Shown here piece after piece: positions 43,048 to 52,157 of a DNA stretch of 64,000 nucleotides. The stretch is from contig NZ_CP036349.1 of NCBI RefSeq assembly GCF_007753265.1, positions 3,195,363 through 3,259,362 of the forward strand, given 5' to 3'. Numbering within the stretch: position 1 is the first letter of the stretch; each line of letters starts with the position of its first letter. Position numbers and translations under genes: made by a program. The notes below the pieces were generated by a model. It ran no database searches, was not told where the DNA came from, and saw nothing but the letters and a program-made list of their open reading frames with translations. This stretch comes from Botrimarina mediterranea (lineage in GTDB: Bacteria; Planctomycetota; Planctomycetia; Pirellulales; Lacipirellulaceae).

Positions 43048-45519
43048 TTAATTCGACGCCACCGGGGCGACAACGTTAGCTTTGGCGCCGCGGAGCCGCG
43101 ACCGTTTCGCCTCGTCCGTGACCTCCGAGCCGCGGAGCGTGAAGGTCTCCGACAGGGAGACCGTCGAATCCCCCCCCACGCCAAGGCGGAACTCGCCGGG
43201 CTCGAGCACGACCTCGCCGCGGTTGTCGTAGTAGGCCAGGTCGTCCGTCGAGAGTGCGAACTCTAGCACCTGCGACTCGCCCGGCTCCAGCCGCACCCGG
43301 CGGAAGCCCTTCAGCTCGCGCACCGGCCTCACCAAGCTCGCCGCCACGTCCTGCACATAGAGCTGCGCGACCTCGTCGGCGGCGACATCGCCCGTGTTGG
43401 TGAGCCGGACACGGACGCCGATCGTCTGACCCGGCTTGATTGAATCCGTCGTCAACTCCGGCGAGTCGTAGCGGAAACTCGTGTACGACAAGCCAAACCC
43501 GAACGGATAGAGCGGGAACGGATCGACATCGATGTAATGCGAGCGGTACTTCTGATCCTCAGGGAAATCGGCGCGACCCGAACCGATCAAGGCCTTCGTC
43601 TCCGGCAGGGCAGGGCGGCCCGTGTTGGGGTGGTTGTAGTAGAGCGGGCACTGGCCGACCTGCTTCGGGAAGGTCGCCGGCAGTTTGCCGCTCGGCGACT
43701 CGTCGCCGACGAGCAGCTCGGCGATCGCCGGTCCGCCCATCGTGCCGGGGTGCCAGGCGTAGAGCACCGCGTCGGCGAGCTCGGCCTCGGCGCCAATCGT
43801 CAGCGGACGGCCCGCCATGACGACCAGCACGACAGGCGTTCCCGTCTCGGCAATCGCTTGCACGAGCGCACGCTGCGAGCCCGGCAGATGCAAGTCGGCC
43901 CGGCTCCGCGCCTCGCCGCTGAGCATCCAGCCTTCTCCGACGCAAACGATCGCCACGTCGGCGCCCTCGGCCGCATCCAGCGCCCCGTCAAAACCCTTGG
44001 TCGAATCGTCGATGCTCGACTCGGACCCGGCGGCATGGACCACTTCAATGCCATCGCCGAGCGTCTCCTTCATCGCCGATAGCAACGTGACTGCGTCTTC
44101 GGGCTTGCCATCGAGCATCCAGCAGCCCAACTGATCGCGGGCCGCGTCCGCCAACGGCCCGATCACCGCCACTCGCTTCAGCTTATCGGTCTTCAGCGGC
44201 AGGGCGACGCCGTCGTTCTTGAGCAGCACGCAGCTCTGTTGAGCCAGCCGCTTCGCGACTTCACGGCGCGACTCAATCGTCTGGTCCGCCAGCGGGTCGT
44301 CATCACGCGGCATCGCAAATTGGAGCTTCACTCGTATGATCCGGAGCACGGCGTCGTCGATCTGCGACTCTTCGATCTCGCCTGACTCGACAAGGTCCAC
44401 CAGGTTTTCGCGGAACGTCGTGCTCGCCATCTCCATGTCGAGCCCCGCGGAGACCGCCAGCCGCGCCGCCTCGCGGCGGTCCGCGGCATAGCCGTGCTCG
44501 ATCATCTCGATGACGGACGTCCAGTCGCTGACGACAAGCCCCTCAAAGTCCCAGCGTCCCTTGAGCAGGTCGGTGATCAGCTCACGATGCCCGGTAACGG
44601 GAACGCCATTGACGGCGCTGAAGCCCGTCATGAAGGTCGCGCAGGCCGCCTCGGTCGCTGCGCGGAACGGCGGCAGGATCGCGTTGTGCAGCTCGCTGAT
44701 CGAGACCTCGGCGCGGTTGTAGTCGCGGCCGCCCTCCGTCAAGCCGTAGGCGGCGAAGTGCTTGGCGCAAGCGGCGATGCCTTCGTAAGCGACCGTGCCG
44801 TCGGCGTTCTCGACGGGCTGCTGGAAGCCCCGCACCATCGCTTTGGAAATCGCCGACGCGAGCAACGGGTCTTCGCCCACCGACTCGGCGATCCGCCCCC
44901 AGCGGGCGTCGCGGCTGATGTCGAGCATCGGCGCGAACGTCCAGTTCACGCCCTGCGCTCGCGCCTCATCGGCGGCGATCGCCGAGGCGGCTTCGATCAG
45001 TTCGGGATTCCAACTCGCGGCCTGCCCCAGCGGGATCGGGAAGACCGTCTCAAACCCGTGGATCACATCGCGGGGCGTCAGCAGCGGCAGGCCGAGCCGT
45101 GACTCCTCCATCGCGACGCGTTTCGCCTCGCGCGTCTGCTCGGGCGTCCCCGTGTAGAAAAGCGAGCCGATCCGTCCGCCGCGGAGGTCGTCGGCGACTT
45201 CTTTCGGCAGGTCGGTTCCGAACGACGACACCTGACACATCTGCCCGATCTTCTCGCGCAGGCTCATCGCATCGAGCACTCGCTGAGCGATCTCGTCGAT
45301 TGTGCCGTCCGTCAGATCGATTTCCACCGCCGGCAGGCCGACGGGTTCGGCGAGCGGGTCCTCCGCGCCGAGAGTCCGCTCAACCTCGGGGTTGATCACC
45401 GCCGGATTGAAGGTCGTTGCGTCCTCGGCGTTAGCCACCAGAGCGGAAGTAACACCGAGCGCGAGCGCGAAACAAACGCGACAGAGTGCCGCGGACGGCG
45501 GAATAGCGTGAATCGGCAT
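43048..45519 (-). CDS. Secreted GH3 beta-glucosidase
   Basis: 823 residues from ATG 45517-45519 (signal peptide ALCRVCFALALGVTSALVAN); ATGs at 45561 and 45570 would add basic residues. The GH3 barrel runs from EIAQRVLDAMSLREKIGQM; AACAKHFAAYGLTEGGRDYN is the KHF substrate-binding motif, and GLVVSDW carries the nucleophile Asp. The alpha/beta sandwich (RVAVIGPLADAARDQLG; VCVGEGWMLSGEARSRADLH) and a C-terminal fibronectin III-like domain (YPFGFGLSYTSF onward) complete the usual beta-glucosidase architecture. With the GH144-like enzyme and LacI it could act on sophoro-oligosaccharides; beta-1,3 or beta-1,4 products cannot be excluded. It is divergent from the AEC permease gene, with an operator between them. 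Confidence 0.92.
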   Translation of the reverse strand: MPIHAIPPSAALCRVCFALALGVTSALVANAEDATTFNPAVINPEVERTLGAEDPLAEPVGLPAVEIDLTDGTIDEIAQRVLDAMSLREKIGQMCQVSSFGTDLPKEVADDLRGGRIGSLFYTGTPEQTREAKRVAMEESRLGLPLLTPRDVIHGFETVFPIPLGQAASWNPELIEAASAIAADEARAQGVNWTFAPMLDISRDARWGRIAESVGEDPLLASAISKAMVRGFQQPVENADGTVAYEGIAACAKHFAAYGLTEGGRDYNRAEVSISELHNAILPPFRAATEAACATFMTGFSAVNGVPVTGHRELITDLLKGRWDFEGLVVSDWTSVIEMIEHGYAADRREAARLAVSAGLDMEMASTTFRENLVDLVESGEIEESQIDDAVLRIIRVKLQFAMPRDDDPLADQTIESRREVAKRLAQQSCVLLKNDGVALPLKTDKLKRVAVIGPLADAARDQLGCWMLDGKPEDAVTLLSAMKETLGDGIEVVHAAGSESSIDDSTKGFDGALDAAEGADVAIVCVGEGWMLSGEARSRADLHLPGSQRALVQAIAETGTPVVLVVMAGRPLTIGAEAELADAVLYAWHPGTMGGPAIAELLVGDESPSGKLPATFPKQVGQCPLYYNHPNTGRPALPETKALIGSGRADFPEDQKYRSHYIDVDPFPLYPFGFGLSYTSFRYDSPELTTDSIKPGQTIGVRVRLTNTGDVAADEVAQLYVQDVAASLVRPVRELKGFRRVRLEPGESQVLEFALSTDDLAYYDNRGEVVLEPGEFRLGVGGDSTVSLSETFTLRGSEVTDEAKRSRLRGAKANVVAPVASN

Positions 45520-45592
45520 AGGAAAGACGAGAGTGAATCGGTATCGACGAGGCGCTGCCATGAGTAGCATATGAACTCAACGAGGCCGCGAC

Positions 45593-45606
45593 TGCAAGCG
45601 TTTTCA
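45593..45606. promoter_or_regulatory. LacI-family operator, site 2
   Basis: TGCAAGCGTTTTCA matches site 1 in 13 of 14 positions. It lies in the 139-base region between the divergent GH3 (leftward) and AEC permease (rightward) starts. On the + strand its right end covers a possible -35 (TTTTCA, 45601-45606), 16 bases before TATAAA (45623-45628). Repressor binding there would block the permease promoter and probably also GH3-lacI. Confidence 0.68.
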
Positions 45607-45628
45607 TCCCTATTCGGATCGGTATAAA
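45601..45628 (+). promoter_or_regulatory. Candidate promoter of the AEC permease gene
   Basis: TTTTCA (45601-45606), 16-base spacer, TATAAA (45623-45628); transcription would start about 25 bases before the ATG at 45659. The -10 is close to consensus, the -35 is weak, and it overlaps the LacI-type operator. Confidence 0.45.
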
Positions 45629-45658
45629 GTCGCTCTCGTTGCAACCGCAGTCCCTCTG

Positions 45659-46600
45659 ATGTCACTCGCTCTCTCGCTGGAACAGTTTCAACACCTGGCC
45701 CAGGTCTTGCTACCCATCTTCGGCATGCTCCTCCTGGGCGTCGCCGCCAAGCGTTACGGGTTTCCCGGCGACGGCTTTTGGGTCCCCGCCGAGCGGCTGA
45801 CCTATTTCGCGATGTTCCCGGCGCTGATTGCTTCGACGCTAGCGAGCGCCGACCTGTCAGAGCTCCCCTGGAGGCGGATGGGGCTGGGAATCGCCGGGGC
45901 CATCGCCATCGTGACACTGCTGGCGCTCGCCCTTCGCCGGCTCATCGCGATCGACGGGCCGCGGTTCACCAGCCTCTACCAAGGCTCCGTCCGGATGAAC
46001 ACCTACGTCGGACTGGCTGTGGCCATGCGTTGGGCCGGCCCCGAGGCGCTCGCCTATGCGGCGGTGGCGATCGGCGTGATCGTGCCGCTGGTGAATCTGG
46101 TCTGCGTCTGGATGCTCGCCGAGTTGGGCGATCAACCGGGCGGCGGGAGTGTGAGCGTCTGGCGGCAGGTGGCGACCAACCCGCTCATTCTCGGCAGCGC
46201 GGTGGGCGTCGCTCTCAACGCGTCGGGCATCGGCGAGCCGCCGGTCCTCGGTGACCTGGCCCAGATGCTCTCGAAAGCAGCGCTACCGATGGGCCTGCTG
46301 GCCGTGGGCGCGTTCCTGAGTTGGGAGGCGATCGCCGCTTGTCGGCTTCTTGAGGCGTTGGCGACGTTCGTCAAGCTCTTGGCCCTGCCTGCGCTGACGG
46401 CGGCCTTGATGACACTGATGGGCGTCGATGGCGTCGCCCGTGGCGTCGGCGTCCTGTTTACCGCTCTACCAACAGCGACCAGTTCGTACCTTCTGGCGCG
46501 CCAGATGGGCGGCGACGCCGAGAAGATGGCCGCCCTGATTACTGCCCAGACAGCCCTCGCACTGTTCACCTTGCCAATCGTGATGATCTGGCTGGCATGA
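45659..46600 (+). CDS. AEC (auxin efflux carrier) family permease
   Basis: 313 residues, about ten hydrophobic helices. It starts with HLAQVLLPIFGMLLLGVAAK, where the conserved LP-x-F-x-x-LLLG of the family is visible. PAERLTYFAMFPALIASTLA, YQGSVRMNTYVGLAVA and the second half starting NPLILGSAVGVALNASGI complete the 5+5 repeat. AEC carriers of bacteria move organic acids and similar small molecules; sugar transport is not established for them. Its placement across a shared operator from GH3 suggests it handles a product or by-product of glycan breakdown, which is inference. Confidence 0.9.
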   Translation: MSLALSLEQFQHLAQVLLPIFGMLLLGVAAKRYGFPGDGFWVPAERLTYFAMFPALIASTLASADLSELPWRRMGLGIAGAIAIVTLLALALRRLIAIDGPRFTSLYQGSVRMNTYVGLAVAMRWAGPEALAYAAVAIGVIVPLVNLVCVWMLAELGDQPGGGSVSVWRQVATNPLILGSAVGVALNASGIGEPPVLGDLAQMLSKAALPMGLLAVGAFLSWEAIAACRLLEALATFVKLLALPALTAALMTLMGVDGVARGVGVLFTALPTATSSYLLARQMGGDAEKMAALITAQTALALFTLPIVMIWLA

Positions 46601-46677
46601 ACCGGCTCGCCCGGCGACGCCCTACGAAAGCGTAGAGCGTCGCCGGCTCGCCAAGTCTTCCTTCGGCCGGCGATCGA

Positions 46678-49600
46678 TTAGACCGTCGGGATCTGGGCCT
46701 CCAGCTCGAGGACCTGCTCCAGACCGGTCGCTAGCGCGATGTCGCCTTCACCGGCAAAGTAGAGGTCGCGCCCGCCGCTGCCGACGAGCAGATCGAACTC
46801 CTCATCGTCCACGACCGTCTGATCCTCGCCGCTGACGATCAGGTAGTAATCTTCGTTGAGGCCATCCTCGGAGTTATCGAGGTCGCCGACTAGGTTATCG
46901 ACGCGTTGGTTGTACGAGCGGCTGCTGCCCCACTCGGCGAGGATCGCGTCGAGGGCGGTCCTATCTCCGTCGTGCAGCGTCTCTCCGGAGATCAGCACGT
47001 CGTCGCCCCCTTCGGCGAAGAGCAGGTCGATGCCCGTGCCCCCGATCAGGAGGTCACGGCCCGCTCCGCCGAACAACAGATCGTTACCGGCGCCGCCCAA
47101 CAGGATGTCGTTGGCAGAGCCGCCAGCCAGCAAGTCATCGCCTGCGCCGCCATCGACGAAGGCCGACTTGTTGAACGTGCTCGACACAAATCCGATGTCG
47201 TTGCCGCCGCCCAAGTACAGCTCTGCCGAGGAAACGCTGCTGGCGTTGAAGTGGTGGATGACGGGCGGGCAACCGTCCAGGTCACTGATGACGTAGACCT
47301 TGTTCAAGAAGGAGACACGGTAGACCTGGAACGAATCGTTGCCGTTCGTGCCAATACCGACCAGAACGCCGTCCTGTAGCGCGACGCCCGAGATGATCGA
47401 CTGCGTCGTCGCGGTCGCTACGCCGCCGTCGTCATCGGTCAGCGTCACTGTCACGTCGTAGAAGCCGGCGTCGGCGTAGGCGTGGGTCAGCGCCGCCGAG
47501 CCAGCCGAGCCAGCCGCGAAAGTTGAGGTCGTGCCATCGCCCCAGTCGACCGTCACGTCATGCGTATCGAGCACACCGGCGTCCGTAAACGCGGCGTTTA
47601 GCGTAACGGCTTGCCCCGCCTTCTTTGCGCCAAAGTCGGCGCCGTCCGACGTGACGCTCGTTAGGACCGGAGCGACGTTCTCCACCGTCAGGTCGAAAGT
47701 CGTCGACGTGAGACCGCCATCGCCGTCGTTGGCGGTGATCGTCACCACACCGGCGAAGTCGTCCTCACCCGCATAGGACCAGGTCCATCCGCCCGCGCCA
47801 TCGGCGAGGACGCTGCCAATCGAAGCCGTGAACGTCAGGGGATCGGCAACGACGTCCGAGAACGAGCCGCTCGCCGTCAACTGCGAACCTTCGTCGCCTA
47901 CCACAGCGCCGGGCGTCGCGACGACAACCGGGGCGACGTTCTCAACCGTCAGATTGAACGTCGTCGAGGTCAAGCCGCCGTCACCATCATCGGCGGTGAC
48001 CGTCACCACGTCGGTGAGGTCGTCTTCCCCGGTGTAGGTCCACGTCCAATCACCATTGCCGTCCGCGGTGATGCTGCCGATCGAAGCGGTGAACGTCAGC
48101 ACGTCGCCGGGGACGTCCCAGAACGAACCGCTGGCCGACAGCACCGTCCCCTCGTCACCCACCACCGCGCCGGGCGTCGAGACCACTGTCGGATCGACGT
48201 TCTCGATGGTTAGATCGAACGTCGTTTCGGTAATGCCGCCGTCGCCGTCGTTCGCGGTGATCGTCACGGTGTCGGTGAGGTCGTCATCGCCGGTGTAGGT
48301 CCACGTCCAGCCGCCATTGCCATCCGCTGAAACATCGCCAATGGACGCGGTGAACGTCAGCGTGTCCCCGGTCACGTCAGAGAACGAGCCCGACGTCGTC
48401 AACAGCTCGCCTTCCAGGCCGGTGACCGGTCCGGACTCATCGACGATCCCCGGCGCGACGTTGTTGACCACTAGATTGAACGTGTCCGTCACGACGTGGG
48501 GCGTCGCTTGGTCGTCGGTCACGGTAACGCGGACCTGGAGGTCGGCGTCGTCCTCGAAAAGGGCATTTGTGAGACCGCTGAGGGTGACCGTGCCTACCAG
48601 CGAGGCGCCTGAGACAACAATGTCCGTCACCGGCGAGCTACTGGGCGGAAATGCCGAAATCAACTGCCCCAAGGAGTCGAGCAATTCGACCGTGTAGTAG
48701 TAATTGTCTTGCGTCGTCTGAGAGACCGTCTGCTCGACCGCGACAACGCCATCCGCGCCGTTGCGGCCGAATAGGGTGTTGTCGGGATCGGTCCCCGACA
48801 CGCCGCCACTGACGTCGATCGTAGCGCCGGCCGTGCTGAACGCGCCGTTCTGGTCGTGGGCCAGCAGGATGCGTCCGCCTCCGCCGCCACCGCTGTAGCT
48901 GTACAAGTTGTTCGACCCGGCCGCGCCGCCCCGGGCGCTGAGGGAGCCGCTGATATTGATGTCGTTAGCGTGCATGAGAATGCCGCCACCCGCGCCACCC
49001 GCGCCGCTGTAGAACCCCACGCCGCTCATTCCATCGGCGCCGTCGGCAAAGACGTACCCTGTCGATTCAACGGTGATCGCACCGACAGCGCCAAACTCGA
49101 CGCCACCGCCACCGCCGCCGCCTTCCAAACCTATTGGGTTCAACTCTCGGCCGCCCGCGCCGCCGCCGCCGCCCTGGATTCCATCCGATAGGTCACCATT
49201 CACTGCACCAGCTTTTGGGACTTGATTGGGAGTCGTCCCGCTCCAGGCCTGAGGACCGCCAGTGCCGCCGGCCCCACCGAAACCGCCGCCACTGCCAGCG
49301 AAAGACGAGAAGGTAGGAGGAAGCAGGCCGAAGGCGCCCGCCCCGCCCGCGAAGCCCGCCGCTGAACCCGCCGCGGACTCGCCGCTGGTCGCGGTGGTGC
49401 CGCCGCCGCCTGGGACGACGGCGCCGCCGTTCCCGCCGCCGGGGCCCGCGATGCGGCCGTTCGCGCTGACATCGATCACGCCGCCGATCGAGATGTCGCT
49501 CAGCGAGAGAATCGCAAACGGACGCGACCCCGTCGCGGTGATCGTCTGCCCCGCGTCGAGGTCGAACGAGTCAAAAGTGAAGACCGCGATCTCATAATCG

Positions 49601-49941
49601 CTAGCGCCGACATTGTTGAGAACTGTCGCGCCGTTGCTGGCGAAGCCGGTGATTGTGAGCGCGTCGGTGTCGATGACGATCGACTCCATCGGGTTGGCCG
49701 GATCGAACACGCCCAGCGAGGCGAAGTCCTCCGGGTTCAGCCCGATCGACGAGCCCGACGAGGTTTGCAGCGTGTCGGTGAATGAAAAGGTGAGGTCGAG
49801 CGCGCCGCCCTCATCGATCGATTGATCCGGGAGGCTGCCGACCAGCGCCAAGTCGGCCGTCAGCGGCAAGCGGGCTTCGAGCTGTTCTTGACGGCGGACA
49901 AAGGACCGGCGACGAGCGGACAATGAGCGGTGACGACCCAC
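46678..49941 (-). CDS. Giant surface protein with Gly-rich beta-roll, repeated PKD-like domains and RTX Ca-binding repeats
   Basis: 1087 residues from GTG 49939-49941, chosen because AAGGAG lies seven bases upstream; the frame upstream codes for nothing recognisable. The N-terminus has RRQEQLEARLPLTAD, a variant of the planctomycete LExRxLL motif. Residues ~20-140 form a Calx-like beta domain. Residues ~150-400 are very Gly-rich (GGNGGAVVPGGGG, AGGAGGGILMH). Then come about four similar ~95-residue units (each with LTFTASIG, GWTW-x-Y and VENVAP), a PKD-type unit (VTVDWGDGTTSTF) and, near the end, RTX nonapeptides (GGAGDDLLAGG, GGAGNDLLFGGAGRDLLIGG) that bind calcium. RTX repeats are typical of type I secretion, while the N-terminal motif suggests a planctomycete-specific route. 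It is likely an adhesin or envelope layer component. Confidence 0.87.
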   Translation of the reverse strand: MGRHRSLSARRRSFVRRQEQLEARLPLTADLALVGSLPDQSIDEGGALDLTFSFTDTLQTSSGSSIGLNPEDFASLGVFDPANPMESIVIDTDALTITGFASNGATVLNNVGASDYEIAVFTFDSFDLDAGQTITATGSRPFAILSLSDISIGGVIDVSANGRIAGPGGGNGGAVVPGGGGTTATSGESAAGSAAGFAGGAGAFGLLPPTFSSFAGSGGGFGGAGGTGGPQAWSGTTPNQVPKAGAVNGDLSDGIQGGGGGAGGRELNPIGLEGGGGGGGVEFGAVGAITVESTGYVFADGADGMSGVGFYSGAGGAGGGILMHANDINISGSLSARGGAAGSNNLYSYSGGGGGGRILLAHDQNGAFSTAGATIDVSGGVSGTDPDNTLFGRNGADGVVAVEQTVSQTTQDNYYYTVELLDSLGQLISAFPPSSSPVTDIVVSGASLVGTVTLSGLTNALFEDDADLQVRVTVTDDQATPHVVTDTFNLVVNNVAPGIVDESGPVTGLEGELLTTSGSFSDVTGDTLTFTASIGDVSADGNGGWTWTYTGDDDLTDTVTITANDGDGGITETTFDLTIENVDPTVVSTPGAVVGDEGTVLSASGSFWDVPGDVLTFTASIGSITADGNGDWTWTYTGEDDLTDVVTVTADDGDGGLTSTTFNLTVENVAPVVVATPGAVVGDEGSQLTASGSFSDVVADPLTFTASIGSVLADGAGGWTWSYAGEDDFAGVVTITANDGDGGLTSTTFDLTVENVAPVLTSVTSDGADFGAKKAGQAVTLNAAFTDAGVLDTHDVTVDWGDGTTSTFAAGSAGSAALTHAYADAGFYDVTVTLTDDDGGVATATTQSIISGVALQDGVLVGIGTNGNDSFQVYRVSFLNKVYVISDLDGCPPVIHHFNASSVSSAELYLGGGNDIGFVSSTFNKSAFVDGGAGDDLLAGGSANDILLGGAGNDLLFGGAGRDLLIGGTGIDLLFAEGGDDVLISGETLHDGDRTALDAILAEWGSSRSYNQRVDNLVGDLDNSEDGLNEDYYLIVSGEDQTVVDDEEFDLLVGSGGRDLYFAGEGDIALATGLEQVLELEAQIPTV

Positions 49942-50150
49942 GGTGTATCTCCTTGCGTGCGGTGTTCGCGAAACCGTTAGTGGCGTTCGTCGCGCGGAAG
50001 AAGAGGCAAGCTGGGCGCGACTTGGCGGTGATTGTAGTTGGACGCTGGCGTTGCAACTACACGAGTTGACGCACACGGGCCGCGTTTTTCCAACTTCTTG
50101 CCTGCTTCATAATCCCGCTAGCGGCGTTCGGGGCGCCGAAGCGCAGCGCT

Positions 50151-50648
50151 CTATTTCAGTGTCTTCTGATAGAAGCAAGCATCGAGCCAACGATCGAACT
50201 TACGGCCAACTTCTGGCAGCCTGCCCACCAGCTCAAAGCCCGCCGACTCGTGAAGGCGGCAGCTCGGCGAGTTGGCGGCGTCAATCACGCCGATGAGGGC
50301 GTGCATCCCTGCGCTTTGCGCACGTTCGACGATCGCAGTAAGAAGCAGCCGCCCGATCCCGCGCCCGCGATGCGACGCGACAACGTAGATCGAGTGCTCG
50401 GCCGTAAGCCGATAGCCCGATTGCGGCCGAAACTGGCCGTAGGTCGCAAAGCCGACGAGCTCGTCGCCGTCAAACGCGCCGATCACGGGAAACCCCGCTG
50501 CGACCTTCGTGTCCCACCAACCGCGCACGGTCGCTTCCGAACGCGGCGATTCCTCCCAGAGGGCCATCGACTGCGCGATCTCGGTGTTGAAAATCGAGCG
50601 GATCGCATCGAGGTGCGTCGCGTCGCAGTCGGCCAGCCGTATCGCCAT
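50151..50648 (-). CDS. GNAT N-acetyltransferase, phosphinothricin-acetyltransferase-like
   Basis: 165 residues from ATG 50646-50648. It starts IRLADCDATHLDAIRSIFNT as in the PAT/bar-like family and contains GFPVIGAFDGDELVGFATYG and YRLTAEHSIYVVASHRGRGI; the acetyl-CoA loop is RGRGIGRLL and the end is LHESAGFELVGRLPEVGRKF. These enzymes acetylate small amines (phosphinothricin, methionine sulfoximine and similar); the natural substrate here is unknown. The start lies two bases after the stop of the MtfA-TPR gene, so the two are co-transcribed. Confidence 0.88.
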   Translation of the reverse strand: MAIRLADCDATHLDAIRSIFNTEIAQSMALWEESPRSEATVRGWWDTKVAAGFPVIGAFDGDELVGFATYGQFRPQSGYRLTAEHSIYVVASHRGRGIGRLLLTAIVERAQSAGMHALIGVIDAANSPSCRLHESAGFELVGRLPEVGRKFDRWLDACFYQKTLK

Positions 50649-50650
50649 CG

Positions 50651-52042
50651 TCACGGTGAGTCCTCCGACTCGTCCGCCTCGTCTGGCGCCGCGGCGAGCA
50701 GCTCGGCGCGGTCGTAGTAGCGCGCGGCGGAGCGGCTGTCGCCGAGCTTCTCGCACACGGTCGCCAACCAGTAGTGGGCGTCGCCGTCGTACGGGTCGAG
50801 CGCGACGGCGCGCTTGAGAAGGTTCTTCGCCTCGCGCATCCGCTCTTGGTTCAACGCCACGAGGCCGCCGTAGAGCCAGCCCGCCGGCTCCTTCGCGTCG
50901 AGCCGTCGCGCCTGCGCCGCGTGCTTGCCCGCCGCCGCGTCGTCATCGAGTTCGAAGAACGCCTCGGCGGCGGCGACCTGCGCGGCGACGCTGTCGGGCT
51001 CGATGGCGATCGCCGCCAGCGCGTCGTCGCGCGCCGACTCGAACTCGCCTAGCCCGAGCCGCGCCTCGGCGCGGAGCACGAGCGCCTCGGCGTCGTTTGG
51101 GTCCGCCGCGATGGCGCGGTCGAGCGCCGCCGCTGCCGCGCGGAACTCGCCGGCCGAGAGCAACGCCTGGCCTTCGGCGAACGCCGCGTCGGCGCCGCTG
51201 AGGCCCAGCCCACTGACGTCCACGTGCATCGGCGCGCGCATCGACTGCGCGACGCGCCGCCGCGGCGCCAAGCGCGGCAGCCACTGCGAAGGGTCCTGCC
51301 GATAGAAGTCCGCCATCAGCCCGTAGAGCTCGCCGTGCCGCTCGCGCATGTCGTGCGGGCGTTCGAAGAAGCACTCGGTCGACACGGCGAAGAACTCGGC
51401 GTGGTTGGTGGCGCCGTACTGGTCGAGCACCGTCAGTTCGCCGCGCCGCGCCTGCGCGACGAGGCGATCGAACTCACGGCTCACCACCGCCGGCCAGCGT
51501 CGCGCCGCGGCGCCCGTGACCATCGGGATGCCGTCGGTGTCGCCGTTGAGGCCATCGACGTAGTGAGCGAACTCGTGCAGCACGAGGTTCTGCCCGCGGC
51601 CCGGCCGACGCGCGCTGCGGATCACGTCGGGCCACGACAACACGATCGGCCCGCGCCGCCACGCCTCGCCGAGCCGGTGCGAGCCCACGTCCGAATCGCC
51701 GCCGCCCCCCAACAGGTCGAGCCAGCCGCCGTCTTGCCGCCGCGCGTTGAACGCCCCGGGGTAAAGAATGATCGCCGGCACATCGTGATAAACGTACCGG
51801 TCGTCATAGCCCAGCGTCATCAACGCCGCGACGCCCGCCACCGTGACGCGCATCTCGTCGGTCAGCACGAGCCCGCCCGCGCCTTCCCAGCGCCGCTCGG
51901 CGACCATCCGCGCGACGACCTCGCCGTGACGCGTACGCCACTCGTCCGGCACGAAGCGGTAGTGCCACACGTTCCGCGCGAGGATCGATTCCCAATCGCC
52001 GCTCGCAACAGCGGCAGGGCGGCGGCGGAACCAGGAGAACAT
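50651..52042 (-). CDS. MtfA-like zinc peptidase fused to a TPR domain
   Basis: 463 residues from ATG 52040-52042. The N-terminal ~250 residues match the M90/MtfA family. FSWFRRRPAAVASGDWESIL starts it, ILYPGAFNARRQDGGW and GPIVLSWPDV follow, and LVLHEFAHYVDGLNGDTDGI carries the HExxH zinc site; NHAEFFAVSTECFFERP supplies the third ligand. E. coli MtfA (265 residues) is a cytosolic peptidase that binds the glucose-PTS repressor Mlc. Here a C-terminal ~190-residue TPR-like array (AFAEGQALLSAGEFRAAAAA; KRAVALDPYDGDAHYWLATV) follows and the tail is acidic. The TPR part may bring in a partner. No Mlc or PTS gene is seen nearby. Confidence 0.88.
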   Translation of the reverse strand: MFSWFRRRPAAVASGDWESILARNVWHYRFVPDEWRTRHGEVVARMVAERRWEGAGGLVLTDEMRVTVAGVAALMTLGYDDRYVYHDVPAIILYPGAFNARRQDGGWLDLLGGGGDSDVGSHRLGEAWRRGPIVLSWPDVIRSARRPGRGQNLVLHEFAHYVDGLNGDTDGIPMVTGAAARRWPAVVSREFDRLVAQARRGELTVLDQYGATNHAEFFAVSTECFFERPHDMRERHGELYGLMADFYRQDPSQWLPRLAPRRRVAQSMRAPMHVDVSGLGLSGADAAFAEGQALLSAGEFRAAAAALDRAIAADPNDAEALVLRAEARLGLGEFESARDDALAAIAIEPDSVAAQVAAAEAFFELDDDAAAGKHAAQARRLDAKEPAGWLYGGLVALNQERMREAKNLLKRAVALDPYDGDAHYWLATVCEKLGDSRSAARYYDRAELLAAAPDEADESEDSP

Positions 52043-52057
52043 TCGACAACCAATGGA

Positions 52058-52136
52058 GGAGGGGTCTCCAGACCCCGATGACGCGCACCATACCGCCACG
52101 GCTCCGACGCCGTAATCGGGGTCTGGAGACCCCTCC
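52058..52136. repeat. 21-bp perfect inverted repeat, GGTCTCCAGACCCC family
   Basis: Position 52058-52078 (GGAGGGGTCTCCAGACCCCG plus A) and 52116-52136 are perfect reverse complements over 21 bases around a 37-base loop. The loop continues with GATGACGC...GCGCACC and a CCGTAATC word. The same family occurs as a single arm at 52625-52651 and as a variant at 35395-35459. It lies just upstream of the MtfA-TPR start and downstream of the cytosine deaminase stop. Confidence 0.8.
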
Positions 52137-52157
52137 CACAGGGCGACGCTGTCGCTC

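Noticed and set aside
47690-48440. DNA tandem repeat or phase-variable array in the giant surface gene
   Set aside because: The repetition is at protein level (about 95-residue domains) with clear nucleotide divergence, as expected for duplicated domains.
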